A stretch of DNA of 64,000 nt, taken from IMG/VR virus record IMGVR_UViG_3300042474_001633, positions 62,001 through 126,000 of that record; one strand, given 5' to 3'. Below the pieces are notes generated by a model. The model was not told the origin of the DNA and made no database searches. It saw only the letters and a list, made by a program, of their open reading frames with translations. The stretch comes from a virus. Below, piece after piece: positions 1-12,200 of the stretch (within the stretch, counting starts at the first letter, position 1; each line of letters begins with the position of its first letter). The translations under genes were made by a program, and so were the position numbers.

Positions 1-1
1 G

Positions 2-1636
2 CTCAACGACGGCAGGCCGGGTGGTTTGCTTGTTGTGCGAGGGGAAATAGATGACGACGACAAAGATGAATTGCGTAGTCGTTTCCGTGGAAATATAAAT
101 CGCGCCGGTGCAGTGACTGTCGTCTCATCAGACGAAGGTGTCGACTATGTGGATACTGGCTCAAATCCTCGTGACGCCAACTACATCCAGATGCGACAAA
201 TCACCAAAGAAGAAATTCTTGCTTCCTTCGGAGTTCCAGAGTCAGTCATCGGCAATGCATCAGGAAGAACCTTCAGTAATGCCGCAGAAGAGCATCGAGT
301 GTTTTGGAATGAAACAATGCTGCCGCACATGGAGCTGATTGGGCGCGGCCTAGATGAGCTAGATGATGAGTACTACATTGACTTTGACACTTCGGAAGTT
401 CCAATTCTTGTTCTTTACAAGCAAGAAAGAGAACGTTATTTGCTTGATGAATTTCAGAACGGTCTCATTAGTGGAAATGAATACAGAAGAGAAACGGGTC
501 GAAAGAAAATTGATTCCGACCTAATGCAAGCAATGCTTGCCAATCCAAACCTCACGCCGATTGGATACACCGATAAGAAGTTTGATTCAACACAACAGGC
601 AGCACAAATGGCGGCTGCGGGTGGCGCGCAGCCGGGAATGCCCGGTGTTGCGGCGGCAGGAATGGTTCCAGATGGACAACCACCAGCACCCGGACAAGAA
701 CCCACAGGGCAACCAGAACAGCCGGCTGCGCCAGGTGAGATACCTGCTCAATTAGTTAATTTTAATGAAAAACCGAGCACCATGACTGAAGCGCTTGCCG
801 CAGAAGGACAGGGGCAGCAGCAACCAGTGATGGCTTCGCCGACCGCACTATCAGCGTTTGATAACGGAATGCAGTTCAAGTCTGCCAATAAAGAACTTTC
901 TGAGTGGGAGCAAAAAGCCGTTGAAAACGCGGACCGATGGGTTGAAATTCTTGATAGAAATGTTGAAAGATTCATGGAGCGACAGCAGCGTGTCGTGATG
1001 GAAAAAGCTTCTGGAGCAAAATCAAAAAAACTAATCACCTCTGGCACCTTGACTGTAGAAAACATCTTTGATGAGCAGGTCTGGAATAAGCAGCTTGAAG
1101 AAGATGTAAAGCCAGTTATCGCAGGTATTTCTGCTGATGCCACGCGATTGGTGAGCGAACAAGCAGGAATGCCCGCGGACGAAAACTCAGAAGAAATGCA
1201 ACAAGATATCGAATCGCAGATGGAGCGAATGAAGAAAATAAATTCAACAACCAAAGATGAAATAGCTTCAGCAATTCTTATCGCTCTTGCTCTTGCAGAT
1301 GACGAGGATAGGGTTGGAATGTTGAAAGCAGCCTTGCTCGCAATATTCATGAACCTGCTTTCGAAGCGCCGCAGGATAATCGCGGAACATGAGTCCCAAA
1401 CTGCCTATAACTCTGGCGTTTATCATGCTGCCAAAGGGATAGGCGCATCGACGAAGACCTGGATTGCAAATAAGGATGCTCAGGTCAGGCCGGAACATAG
1501 ATTGCTCGACGGAAATACAACATCGATTGATTCGGCGTTTAGTGTTTCAGGCAAGGACATTAGATTCCCAGGAGACCCACTGGCTCCGCCGCACCTAACA
1601 ATTAACTGCAGGTGCAGACTGTCGTTCTCAATCTGA
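2..1636 (+). CDS. Portal protein fused to a MuF-like C-terminal domain (5' end cut by window)
   Basis: The frame is open at the left edge, so this is the C-terminal part (544 residues seen) of a longer protein. The first residues (LNDGRPGGLLVV) and the following QMRQITKEEILASFGVPE and NAEEHRVFW-like segments match HK97-family portal proteins, which form the DNA gate at the capsid vertex. A Gln/Pro/Ala-rich linker follows at about residues 190-250. The end has the MuF head-morphogenesis pattern: IAEHESQTAYNSG, then TWIANKDAQVRPEHRLLDG, then FPGDPLAPPH and the terminal NCRCRL. Portal-MuF fusions are known in phages. The large terminase is expected just upstream, outside the window. Confidence 0.88.
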   Translation, partial: LNDGRPGGLLVVRGEIDDDDKDELRSRFRGNINRAGAVTVVSSDEGVDYVDTGSNPRDANYIQMRQITKEEILASFGVPESVIGNASGRTFSNAAEEHRVFWNETMLPHMELIGRGLDELDDEYYIDFDTSEVPILVLYKQERERYLLDEFQNGLISGNEYRRETGRKKIDSDLMQAMLANPNLTPIGYTDKKFDSTQQAAQMAAAGGAQPGMPGVAAAGMVPDGQPPAPGQEPTGQPEQPAAPGEIPAQLVNFNEKPSTMTEALAAEGQGQQQPVMASPTALSAFDNGMQFKSANKELSEWEQKAVENADRWVEILDRNVERFMERQQRVVMEKASGAKSKKLITSGTLTVENIFDEQVWNKQLEEDVKPVIAGISADATRLVSEQAGMPADENSEEMQQDIESQMERMKKINSTTKDEIASAILIALALADDEDRVGMLKAALLAIFMNLLSKRRRIIAEHESQTAYNSGVYHAAKGIGASTKTWIANKDAQVRPEHRLLDGNTTSIDSAFSVSGKDIRFPGDPLAPPHLTINCRCRLSFSI

Positions 1637-1720
1637 CTTTACTAAAACTCGAGAATAGTTTCGCCAGAACTGTCTCATAATTGTTTATCATTGGATAAAC
1701 ACTATGGAAAGCGCCACAAC

Positions 1721-4336
1721 ATGAGCAATATTGCCAATGACTTTACTGAAACTCAATACAAAGCGATTCCTGGGCAAATCAACACGATTGAATCAAAGGG
1801 AATAGTTGAGTGTTTTGTTGCGGGCATTGGCAATAAGGACAGCGTAGGGGACATATGCCTACCTGGTTGCTTCAATGGCTCTCTTGGACGACGCAAGCCT
1901 CGCGTTGTATGGGGCCACAACTGGAACGAACCAATTGGAAAAGTTCTTGAAATTTACGAAGTTGGACCAAACGACCCACGTCTTCCAGCGAAGATGAAAG
2001 CCAATGGTATTGGTGGTTTGTTTGCCAAAGTACAGTTCAACCTTGCTTCAGAGCGTGGTCGCGAAGCATTTGCAAACGTAAAATTTTTTGGTGAAGAGCA
2101 AGAGTGGTCAATTGGCTACAAGACTTTGGACGCAGTATTCGACACAACAAAGCAAGCCAACATGCTCAAAGAAGTTGAACTATACGAAGTCAGCCCTGTA
2201 TTGCATGGAGCAAATCAGCTCACAGGAACAATTTCAATCAAGTCAGATAAGCAAAACGAAGAAGTCAAGGGCGGACCTTGTTGGGATGGCTACAAGCAAG
2301 TTGGGATGAAGAGGGGCAAGAATGGAAATATGGTTCCAAACTGTGTTCCCATTGAGGAAAAAGGAGAAAAGCTCAGGGACCCAAAGGGCGGCCTTACTGC
2401 TGCTGGTCGCGCACACTTCAAGCGCACGGAAGGGGCAAATCTGAAGCCAGGAGTTAAGGGAGCAGCAAATACGCCAGAAAAAATGCGCAGAAAAGGTTCT
2501 TTCCTAACTCGCTTCTTCACTAATCCATCTGGACCAATGAAGGATGAAAAGGGTCGCCCAACACGCCTTGCGCTTTCTGCAGCCGCATGGGGTGAGCCGG
2601 TGCCACAGGATACTTCTGATGCAGCAAAACTCGCAGCGAAAGGACGTCGCATGCTTGAGCGTTATGAGAATTCAAAGAAGAAGTCGAGTGAGGTTGAGAT
2701 TGAAGAAAAAAATATTTCAATCTATTCCATCGCGAACCCATCCGAAAATCCAACAATGGGAAGAATGGGTTCAATCGCAAAGGCAATTTCAACTCACTTT
2801 GGTGGTGAAGTCGCTGTCCGCGAAGCAGACAGCAACAACGTCGTGTTTGACCTCATGAAAGACGGAATGGTTGAGACAATGCGCGCTGCGTACCACACAC
2901 AAAATGAGTCAGATTTTATGTTTGGCCCAGCCCAAAAGGTTAGAGTCGAAACGATTTATCTTCCAGTTGATTCAAACGGAGAAACATCCGGAGCACCAAT
3001 ACCAAAAAGCCCGAACATGCTCGCCGCGCCAAAGCCGGGAGGGTGCGGATGTGGCGGAGCGTGCGGTGGAAAGTCTGACCCATTTTCAAGTTGGGAAGAG
3101 TTCAAGAACGACAACCCGGGTGTCCATCTTTTCATCAAGACAGAAAACATGGAGATGTACGAAGTAGCGAACAACGTTTCCGAGTATCACGGTTTTGACA
3201 TTGAGCTACTCGCCGATGGATTTGTTGTTCCAAACATCGATTGGTATGAAAAAGACGCGCGAGATGCTGTGATAACAGCAATTGAGAACGTTGAACAAAA
3301 GGCCATTGCAAGAGCCGCGCGCAGCGCTCGTGGTGTTGGTCGTTCGGCAAGAAGAATGGTTAATCCATCAGAGTTCGATGGAGATGGTGACGGATTCAGA
3401 ACTGGGCGCGATGGCAGGGACAATGTTCCATACAAGAAGCCAAAGGCACCAAAGATGATGCCACCACGAACCGTTCCTCAAGAAATTCCAGAACGAGAAG
3501 AAAAACCACTTAGAATCCCTAAGCCAAACGAAATCCCTCGGCCGGCACCAGCACCACAGCCGGCTCCCGCACCAGCTCCCGCTCCGTCGGTCCCACAGAG
3601 AGTTCCGGAAAGACCCGGAATTCCCGCAACCATTACGGGTCGCACAAGAGGAGCTTCTGCCCTGAGGGCCGGAAAACTGGATTCCGCTATTTACAAGGAA
3701 AGAATGGCTGGAGCCTCCCTTGAGGATGTAGCAAAAAAATACGGTGTTGAAAGAATTGACGTTCGTCGAGCCGAACAGCGCCATATGCAAAAAATGAGGG
3801 CCGCAAAACAGAAACGTTCATCAATCCTGCAACAACTAAGAGACATGCAGGACGACCCGAGCATGCCTTCTGGTGTGCCGGAGAGGGCTAAAGAACGAGC
3901 CATATCCATGATTGCAGAGCAAAACAGTATGACGCCTGCTGGCGTTCGCAGGGCCATCAGAAGAGAGCTCGCTGCAGAAAGAATGACTCAAGCAGCAAAT
4001 CAAATGAGAGGCAGAAGAAAGTCTCTTTCCTCTGTCTATGTTTCGGTGTCTGAAGGTAACGACATATCCGTTAAAACTGCCCTGCAAAGCACGGTTGACG
4101 ACTCGGTACTTATCAAGGTTGAGCCCCAATTCGTATCGCAAGTAAAACAAGCGGTTGACACTGTTGCCGAATACCACGGCGTGCGTATTTCTCGTGCCGA
4201 AAATGGAATTAACGTATTCGGAGCGCATGAATTGAATGACGACTCGATTGAGGCTATTTCTCGCGCGATATATGCGTCGTATGTGGATAGCAATATTGAA
4301 GACATCGAAATGGACAGAATTTTCTCGAAGAGATAA
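1721..4336 (+). CDS. Prohead protease (S78-like) with long multidomain C-terminal extension
   Basis: This 871-residue protein begins with an HK97-type prohead protease domain (about residues 1-180). The family His is in VVWGHNW and the Ser in EWSIGYK; these enzymes mature the capsid by cutting head proteins. I chose ATG 1721, preceded by GGAAAG. The extension carries a Cys-containing segment (GGPCWDGYKQ...VPNC), a stretch LRDPKGGLTAAGRAHFKR resembling DUF6321, a Cys/Gly cluster, an EF-hand-like DGDGDG loop at about nt 3376-3435, a Pro/Ala linker and an HTH-like unit (ASLEDVAKKYGVERIDVRRA). Two segments around EYHGFDIE and EYHGVRIS look like an internal duplication. ITGR in the linker resembles the ITGxM motif of the giant proteins but lacks the Met. 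The normal enzyme is about 200 residues, so most of this protein is extra. Confidence 0.85.
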   Translation: MSNIANDFTETQYKAIPGQINTIESKGIVECFVAGIGNKDSVGDICLPGCFNGSLGRRKPRVVWGHNWNEPIGKVLEIYEVGPNDPRLPAKMKANGIGGLFAKVQFNLASERGREAFANVKFFGEEQEWSIGYKTLDAVFDTTKQANMLKEVELYEVSPVLHGANQLTGTISIKSDKQNEEVKGGPCWDGYKQVGMKRGKNGNMVPNCVPIEEKGEKLRDPKGGLTAAGRAHFKRTEGANLKPGVKGAANTPEKMRRKGSFLTRFFTNPSGPMKDEKGRPTRLALSAAAWGEPVPQDTSDAAKLAAKGRRMLERYENSKKKSSEVEIEEKNISIYSIANPSENPTMGRMGSIAKAISTHFGGEVAVREADSNNVVFDLMKDGMVETMRAAYHTQNESDFMFGPAQKVRVETIYLPVDSNGETSGAPIPKSPNMLAAPKPGGCGCGGACGGKSDPFSSWEEFKNDNPGVHLFIKTENMEMYEVANNVSEYHGFDIELLADGFVVPNIDWYEKDARDAVITAIENVEQKAIARAARSARGVGRSARRMVNPSEFDGDGDGFRTGRDGRDNVPYKKPKAPKMMPPRTVPQEIPEREEKPLRIPKPNEIPRPAPAPQPAPAPAPAPSVPQRVPERPGIPATITGRTRGASALRAGKLDSAIYKERMAGASLEDVAKKYGVERIDVRRAEQRHMQKMRAAKQKRSSILQQLRDMQDDPSMPSGVPERAKERAISMIAEQNSMTPAGVRRAIRRELAAERMTQAANQMRGRRKSLSSVYVSVSEGNDISVKTALQSTVDDSVLIKVEPQFVSQVKQAVDTVAEYHGVRISRAENGINVFGAHELNDDSIEAISRAIYASYVDSNIEDIEMDRIFSKR

Positions 4337-4339
4337 TTC

Positions 4340-4711
4340 ATGGCTTCAGATTTTTTAAGTCACCTTGCTCGATTGCGCGACAGCGCCATAGTGAATCACG
4401 ACATGAAGTCTGTCAATAAATATAATGATGCAATCGACGACTTTTTGGAACTTAGCAAAAAACAAGAAAATTCGATTGCTCCTCGAACGGCAAAAAAGAA
4501 GTCATCGCGCTTCACTGTTAGCAAGCGGAGACCAAACGTCAGCCGTGAATCCTCTTCTATGGGTTATGCTAAACCTATACATAATCAACGGATTTTAAGT
4601 AAATACAACTGCATGGTTACCGGAGAAAAGCGCATGAATCCATGCGCTGGCTGTAGTAACGTACAAGGTTGTATTTCCAATTCAATGCAGTACAAGGAGC
4701 ACCAAGCATGA
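4340..4711 (+). CDS. Hypothetical head-module protein with C-terminal Cys cluster
   Basis: A 123-residue basic protein I do not recognise. The N-terminal half is helical (LARLRDSAIVNHDMKSVNKYNDAIDDFLEL). The middle is Lys/Arg/Ser-rich, and the end has MNPCAGCSNVQGC, a possible metal-binding cluster. It starts 3 nt after the protease stop, and its own stop overlaps the next start (ATGA at 4708-4711), so it is translated with its neighbours. By position it may be a small structural or assembly protein. Confidence 0.7.
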   Translation: MASDFLSHLARLRDSAIVNHDMKSVNKYNDAIDDFLELSKKQENSIAPRTAKKKSSRFTVSKRRPNVSRESSSMGYAKPIHNQRILSKYNCMVTGEKRMNPCAGCSNVQGCISNSMQYKEHQA

Positions 4712-6213
4712 GCGAAAAAGCAGCAGTCGTAAAGTTGAATGCTGACGGCGAAGTTGTTAGTTGCGCCAAAGGCCTCGGCTCGGATGAGTGTGGATACACG
4801 CCAGGCGCAAAAGTTTGTGGAAAGTGCGGAGCAATGGCTGTCTCTGTAAAGAAGAAAGAAGATGTTGACGTTAAGGCCGCCAAGAAAAACATGCTAAACA
4901 TGGCCGCAATGGATTCTGACCTGGATGAAGAAATGTCCATGGAAGATGAAGAAAAAGATGACGACATGGAAGACATGGAGCTCGTTGATGACGAAGAGGA
5001 CATGGATGAAGAGGACATGGACGACGAAGACGACGAAGACATGGCCGCAGATGACGACGAAGAAGACGAAGACATGGAAGACCTTGACGGCAAAATGTAT
5101 GATGATGAATCAGTAGACGAAATGTTCGTCCGTCGTTCTGCGCCAAAGAAGAAAAAGAAAGGCGCCATGATGATGGGGCCAGACGCTGAAGTAGAACTAG
5201 ACGAAGACGAAAAAGACATGGATGGCATGTACTCAGATGAATCTTCAGTTCGCAAAAAGATGCGCAGACGCAGACTCGGAACAATGGGGTACAAGTCAGC
5301 AGATTTTGACGACAACGCATTCGTTTGTGGATTCGACCGCAAGGTCTACCCAGGCGGCGCAAATGTTTGCGATAGCTGCCCAGGCGGTTGTGTTTCCGAA
5401 AAGGGAATGCCAGCCCTGATTGAAATTGAAGGCATGGCAGAAGACATGTTTAGAGGCAAGGTTCTCGATTCTGGATATTCAGATGAAGCAGACCTGTTTA
5501 TAGTTGATGTTGAGAGAAAAGACGGAAAGCCAGTCGAGGTGTTCTTCGATGGTTCAACCGGCGAAGTCATGGGCTGGCACATGCTCACTCAGGATGTCGT
5601 GCAGGTTAAGTCTGCGCTGCAAAACAAGGTGATGATTAGCTTTGGTGAAGCAGCAGATATTGCTGTTAAATCGGTTGAAGGTGACATCATTGCTGTTGAA
5701 CCAGATGTTTTTGAGGGATTTGATGTTTACGCAGTAGAAATCGAGGGCCTCAATGGCAAGTCGTATGACGTGTTTGTTGGGCTCGATGGTGAAGTGCTTG
5801 GATACGATGAGTATACGCAGGAAGAAGCTTCAGAGATTGAAGCCGAAGCGGCGGAAATTGCGCTGAAGCGTGCCTACTCGGAAGATTCGCGCACATCAAT
5901 GGCTCAAGCCGGGCAGGCACTTGCAGATGGTTCATTCCCAATCAAGGATGAAGCAGACTTGAAGAATGCAATCCAGGCTTACGGTCGCGCAAAAGACAAG
6001 ACAGCAGCAAAAGCTCATATCATGAAGAGAGCTGTTGACCTTGGCATGGAAGAAATGATTCCTTTGAGCTGGGTCTCCAAGGAAGATATGGACAAAGCCA
6101 AAAAGGACTACGCTGCTGAAGAGAAGTCAGAAGTGACGGATTTCTTGTCAAACTTGATGGAATTCGAAATGCTTTCCATCGAAGAGGAAATCAACGAACC
6201 AAAACCTGAATAG
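4708..6213 (+). CDS. Acidic Zn-ribbon/PepSY-like head protein, scaffold candidate
   Basis: 501 residues. ATG 4708 has AAGGAG about 10 nt upstream and overlaps the preceding stop. Residues ~1-45 hold a small Cys motif (SCAKGLGSDECGY... CGKCG); a second similar one (VCGFDRKVYPGG... CDSCPGG) is near residue 220. Between them lies an extreme Asp/Glu/Met tract (about residues 70-145) and a Lys cluster. Two PepSY-like repeats follow; the second (ISFGEAADIAVKSVEG... VYAVEIEGLNGKSYDVFV) is the clearer. Near the C-terminus, FPIKDEADLKNAIQAYGRAKDK resembles the DUF6582 type common in phage capsid proteins. The acidity and the place between protease and capsid genes suggest a scaffold or internal protein; this is inference. 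Confidence 0.75.
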   Translation: MSEKAAVVKLNADGEVVSCAKGLGSDECGYTPGAKVCGKCGAMAVSVKKKEDVDVKAAKKNMLNMAAMDSDLDEEMSMEDEEKDDDMEDMELVDDEEDMDEEDMDDEDDEDMAADDDEEDEDMEDLDGKMYDDESVDEMFVRRSAPKKKKKGAMMMGPDAEVELDEDEKDMDGMYSDESSVRKKMRRRRLGTMGYKSADFDDNAFVCGFDRKVYPGGANVCDSCPGGCVSEKGMPALIEIEGMAEDMFRGKVLDSGYSDEADLFIVDVERKDGKPVEVFFDGSTGEVMGWHMLTQDVVQVKSALQNKVMISFGEAADIAVKSVEGDIIAVEPDVFEGFDVYAVEIEGLNGKSYDVFVGLDGEVLGYDEYTQEEASEIEAEAAEIALKRAYSEDSRTSMAQAGQALADGSFPIKDEADLKNAIQAYGRAKDKTAAKAHIMKRAVDLGMEEMIPLSWVSKEDMDKAKKDYAAEEKSEVTDFLSNLMEFEMLSIEEEINEPKPE

Positions 6214-6283
6214 GCTAATATGGTTGTTGTTCCATAACTTCGTTAGGTGATTGCGGTATCTGTTTGCCGCCTAGGAGCAACAA

Positions 6284-9200
6284 GTGGCTAATTCATATTC
6301 CAATTTCGCAGAACGCAGGATAAACAACCTGTCCAAGAATGGCGAATTAGAAATAGGTTTCATTCCCAAAATAGAGACCAAGGCCGAAAAACCAGAAGTA
6401 AATAAGCCTCCAGTAAAATATTCAAACCCGTATGAAGAATACATAAAGACATGGGAGCCGGGGGACGTAATACCGCTTGTTCCACCAGGCAAGAGAATGC
6501 ATTTTTGCACTTTCAACCCAAATATGCTGGATACAGATTCAACATTTTTTAGGTCAACACACAAACATTCCTCTCCGACGAAATTTAAATCGGGTGAACT
6601 GAATGACATCGAGTACAAGGTCCTTGGAAGGAAACTAAAGGACAGCCTTGACTCGCTACTGCGAAGAGCAGCCAAAACAAGAGGCTTATGGGTTGACGAT
6701 AAAAACAAGCTTCGCTGCCCTCCGGGAACACCAGCTGCAAACCAATTTACAGACATAACTGGCTCTAACTGCTTCATACCGTCACCAAGAACTGCCGCAC
6801 AAAGTGGAGCTCGTGCAGTGCGTAGAGCAACAGCTGGCGCAACCCAGATGTCAACCCAGGTTGGCGGAAGAGTTGCTAGTGGATTCGATGCAGCTAGAGC
6901 AAACGCTGAACAAATTAGAGAACTTGGTTTTGAAAGAGTTCAAGAAGCAATGGGGTACGGTGGCAGAATTGCGCCCACTCCACAAATGGTTAGCGATACA
7001 GTCTCGGGAGCCATGAGGGCTACGAGGTTTGGTCTCATACCAAACCCTTCAGCGAGAACTGGAGGCAAGCAGCGTGGAGCACCGAAGGGCGTCGGCAACA
7101 ATGTGTGGCAGCTTGGATTAAAAGAACAAGTCTGGAGAGGCAGAAGAGCCACCGAACTTGCTCGCTCCACAAGGGATAGATTTAATAACCCAAACCGACC
7201 AGACGGACTAAGACTCCCACCGAGTCAGAACTTCCCGGCCGGTAGACCAATCGGCGACATAAGCCAAAAGGCTCAATTCGTTTCCGCAATGGCCGAACTA
7301 TTTCCAAACGTTCCACAAGCAGAAATAGAAGAAATGTTTGACCAAGCAATTCCAATGAGCTTGAGCAGGATGGAAAGGTCAAAACTGAAGGCATCTTTGA
7401 TTCAATACTGGTACTCCTGGATGGAAAATGCAATTGCAAATCCAGAGCAGGCAAAATGGGTTACCTCTTTCGCGATAGATACGGAAATGGGGTCAGCGTT
7501 CGAAGTTAGATTTGATGCATTTGCTCCCTCGCCTTCAACGGGAGGAAGAAGAATTAGCCAAGCAGCATCAAACGCGGCTCAGGGAAGAACCGCAGAACAG
7601 GGTGGACTTCAGTTCTCCCTTGTTATGAATCCATGGGAAATGTGGTCACAGGTAAATCGCTCGGGCTTTGACAGAAATGGTCGAGCAAATGGAGTCGCTG
7701 ATTCTGTTGAGGGTGACATGCACTATTTGGCCAACCATGAGTGGGGCCACGTTGCGCACTTCTCGAGTGTTATGGAGACACTTGGATTCCAAACGCAAAA
7801 TCTTCAGAGATATCCGCTTGCACAAACACTCGTAAAACCACAGCAGGGTGGTCCCCAGTGGCAAAGACAGAAACAAGTCAATGCATGGATGATTGACTTT
7901 AGGCAAGCTGCGAATCCAACAGGAAACAGAAGTATTCAGCTGTTAATCGACTCAGCAAACAATCTAAGCAGAAGGCAATATATTCGCTCTGGAAGTTGGG
8001 GAGGTTCGACCGGGTACACAAGGCAAGACCTGGAGACCGATTTAAACAATTTTCATAATGCGCTAGCTGAGGCAATTGAAAACAACATCACCGATGATGC
8101 TGACGACCAGGAGTTGATGAGACAGTTTTCTGGTGGTGTTTATGCGGCAACATCAAACATAGAAGCCCGCGCAGAGTTCTTCGCATCCCGAAGATTGTTT
8201 GGAGACCCGGTACTAACAGGTGGGCAAACAGGAATCCCATCCACGGTTGATGAGTTCGCGCGAACAATGGCTTCAGCCCAGGGAGCCACACGGACGCAGG
8301 CACAATACCGTTCCCAGATGGACGACATTGGACAGAATGTTTTTAGTGTTCCTGGAAACGCATGGAATATTAGTGGTCGCATGGCTGGTTCTGGATTGCC
8401 ACAACAAAGGCCAACACTTAAAACACAGGCCGTCAGAAGAGCTGTAGACCAAAACTATCCACGAAGCAATAGAAATAGGAGTTCCTCGGCTATTACTGGA
8501 GCAATGAGGTCATCCTCATTACAGCAGAGAACCACTTCTTCTCGTGACTGGAAAAATCAAGACACGATAAGTTCAATAAACACAAACAGGCCATTCACCG
8601 AAGAGCGTCAATCGCTGCCGGGAATGCTGCAATCAGCATTGGGAACTCAGCAATCATCTACACCAATCGTTGGAAGGATGTCCCCGCTGGTGCCAACAAC
8701 GGTCACGGGTGTTAGGAATCGTTTCGATGGCAGCAGGTCTGGTGATGTCGACATCAAGGTCCACGAAATAAACGGCGAAAAAATAGTATTTGATAATCCC
8801 GACGCAATATCAATCGATGACTCATCAATAAAAATTATTCCTAAAAACCCATTTGAGATAACCGGAAAATCCAGAACCAGTAAGGAAGGTCGCGAATATT
8901 CAGAGAAGTGGCTCAATGCCCATCTAGGCAAAGGAGACATGGATTCGAATGATGTCGACGCCCTTCTGTATCGAGCATCACGCGGTGACACGGAGGCAGC
9001 AAAGGAATTCGATGGTTTAGCGGAAAAAGGAAGCAAGCGAGTCTCTGAAGCAGAAGGAAAATTGTATGAACCCATCGAACTTGATGAATACCAGGAAAGA
9101 ACAATAACCCGAGCTGGTCTTGAGGATTTGAGCCTAGATGACTTGTATGTTGTACATGAAACAAGTTACGAGCCAGAAATTGATGAAAATGGAGACATAA

Positions 9201-12200
9201 GCATCTCTCCTCGTTCTAACTTTGAGGAAACAACTGAATCCGGAAAGAAGGTAAGGGTTCCTCGCCACACGATTCACTTCGCATTAAATCACCTTGTTGG
9301 TGGACATATATTTAGGCAGCGCTCAGAAAAAGATACGACTATCTTAATAGCGCCACTGTCTCAGGTGCTAAGAGACAATCCAGATTCACTCGACAATCTA
9401 TATACGCTTGATACTGTTCTTACACCAAAACCTGGTGAGGGGATAAAGCTCAAATCAGGAAGCTTCCGAAGACTCACTGGTACACCAGACAAAGAAGCAA
9501 CAGAAGAGGCTGTTCGTCAGCAGCTAAACGAAATGGGTGCAACAAAGATTTTTAAAGCAGAATCAGCAGAGTCTTCAACTGACGCACAGGATTTAGCAGT
9601 CGGCAAAATAGCCAGGCAGCTGAGAACCCAATCGGGATTGCACGCAAACATCCCAAGCGGACAGGTCGAGCAGTATTTGATTCGCCAGGCTGGAAGTGGT
9701 GGTAGCGCTGAAGTGACGCTTCCGCCTAGTTGGGTGGCCGGAATGAGCAAAAACCATCGCCAAAGACTTGGTGATTCAAACTTCTGGAGCGATGCGAAAC
9801 CAGCCCCAATCACCGGCTTTATGAGAAGCGGCTCGACCCCACAAGCAGGACAGAGCAGAATCAAGAAAAACAAAGACGGTGTGCCTCAGTACCCACGGAC
9901 GCCAACCTACGGTCCAATGCTCGGTGAAACAGAAAATATTTTTGCTGGAGTTAATTCTTGGGAAGAATTTAAACAGAGATATAATGACCAGGAAATAGTC
10001 TTTCTTGATTATGAAACAACTGGTTTAGTATTCGACAAATATGGTCGCGCTACGGAAAACGGAAATCCGGTAGAAATAGGCGCAATAAAAGTAAAAAACG
10101 GACAAGTAATAGACAGATTCAACACATTTGTCAATCCGGGAAAGCCTCTGCAGCAATGGTCTAAAGACAACTTGCGCGACGCAGACGGAAACCCCCTCAC
10201 TGACCAATACCTACAGGGGGCTGAGTCTTTGGAGTCTGGGCACAAAAAACTTGTTGAATTTGCTGGACCAAATGCAATTATGGGTGTTCAAAACGCCGCA
10301 TACGACAAGAACGTACTTGAAGACACTCTCCGTGAAGCGGGAATTGAATGGCAAGCAAGGGGCTGGATTGACCTCAAAGATATGGCCGGCATGACACTCC
10401 CAAGGTACACAGATGAAAATCCGGATGGACCACATAAGACAAATAAAGATGGAACAAAATCACCATCCAATGGACTTGCGGACATAACAAGATACCTCGG
10501 GGTCCCTCTTGGCAAAGAGCATCATAGAGCAGACAAAGACGCTGAAGCAACAGCGGAATCAATGCGTCTTTTGATTGATGGTGCAATTGAAAAGAATTGG
10601 TCAAAAGACGCTCTGGATAGAGCCAAGCGAAGTGCGTACGTCAAAAAAACACAAGACGATTTTGACTCAGATGTAAAAGAATGGGAGTCCGAGCTTGCAA
10701 AGTACTTAGGTGATGGAGTGTCGGGAAAGATGTCGTCATCACCTGCTTTGCGCTCTGCTCCACAGTTTGGCAGAAGACAGTCTCGTGAGTTCTATAGCTC
10801 GGTACCAAACAGTAAATTATGGAGACCGGAAACTCTCGAGCAAAGCGAACCATCACGAATTGCGAAAAGACAAGAAATAATCAAAGACATCAAAGGATTC
10901 ATAGAGTCTGGCGATGGCGACGCAAAATACATGTCTGCAATGAATGGACTTGACCCAGAATTTGCTAACTACATGCGCAATACCGAAGACCGCGAGATTC
11001 TGGCAGACCTTCGTCAGGCAGCAGTTGAATTTCATGCTGGCATCGACCAGAGACCACGTCTAAACGTAAACACTGCAGAACTTTCGAGCTTAATGGAAAA
11101 TGGGCTACGAAGAGACGATTCAGGCAAACCGCGACGTCTGTCAGAGAGAGTAAAAGCCTACGAAGCAGACATTGGAATTTCTCCAGACCTTCCCGACGCA
11201 GAACGCCCAATAACTGGATACATGGTGCATTCCGATGGCGACTTCGCTGAACAAGAGGCTTCATTTAGGGAGTTTTCTAATAAAGTTGATGTCAATTCTC
11301 CACGTTATAAGTTTGACCTTTTTAAGTCAAGTAACGAAAATCGCAACAATGGTTTCAATTCTATTTTTGGTGATGCTGAAATAATTCTAAAACCAGAAAC
11401 CGGCCAAAGGACAGCTTACGGCAACGGTGACGCCCTTGATAATCACATATTTCCTGTCCTGGCAAACTCAACAGATTCTGACGAAATAGGTCGCGCACTC
11501 ATTGACCCTAACGGAAGATTTGACGAACGTGAATCAAATTCCATCGAACTTCTCTATGGAAAATTTAAAAATGATTTCAATGCCTACAGAAAAGATAACG
11601 GTCAAACTCGTCCACGGATAAGCGGAGCATGGGGAAATAGGGACGCCCTGATTATGGGCGGAATAGAGCCGAGTGATATCGAAGAGGTGAGGGTTCCGTT
11701 TAATTCTCTAGATATTACAAACTCAACCACGCCGGAAGAATTTGCAAAAAAACCAAGAGAACTTAAGTACTTACCCGTTACTGAGTATGTAGACGAAGGC
11801 CCTGCGATTGCTTCCTCCGGCGCAGGAGCACCACCGCCGCCACCACCGCCAGATGACCCTGACAACAACATGACAGACGAAGAAATTTCTAAAATTCAAG
11901 AAAAAATGAAACGGAGTTTTGCGGCCACAAAAGAAGAGCAAAAAATAATCGAAGATATTTTGTCTGGGTTAGAGCCAATTAATGCGATACCCAAAAATTT
12001 AGCCATACGAATTGACAACGTTAACGAATACAGGAAAATCTCAGACGACTTTAGAAATCTAAGAAGAATTGAAGAAGCCGAAAGACTTCAGAGATTAGCG
12101 AAAGCAAGAGGTTTTAATCTTGCAGTAACCAATGACTACGGATTGGACGTATTTGATGGGCGCTCATTCTCAAGTAAGGCTCCCAAGTCAAAAACATCAA

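Noticed and set aside
748-1350. 200-codon frame on - within the portal-MuF gene
   Set aside because: Antisense shadow of a well-supported gene.
4617-5342. Ser-rich 241-codon frame on -
   Set aside because: It is the antisense of the Asp/Glu/Met-rich tract of the + gene; no ribosome site and lies fully inside it.
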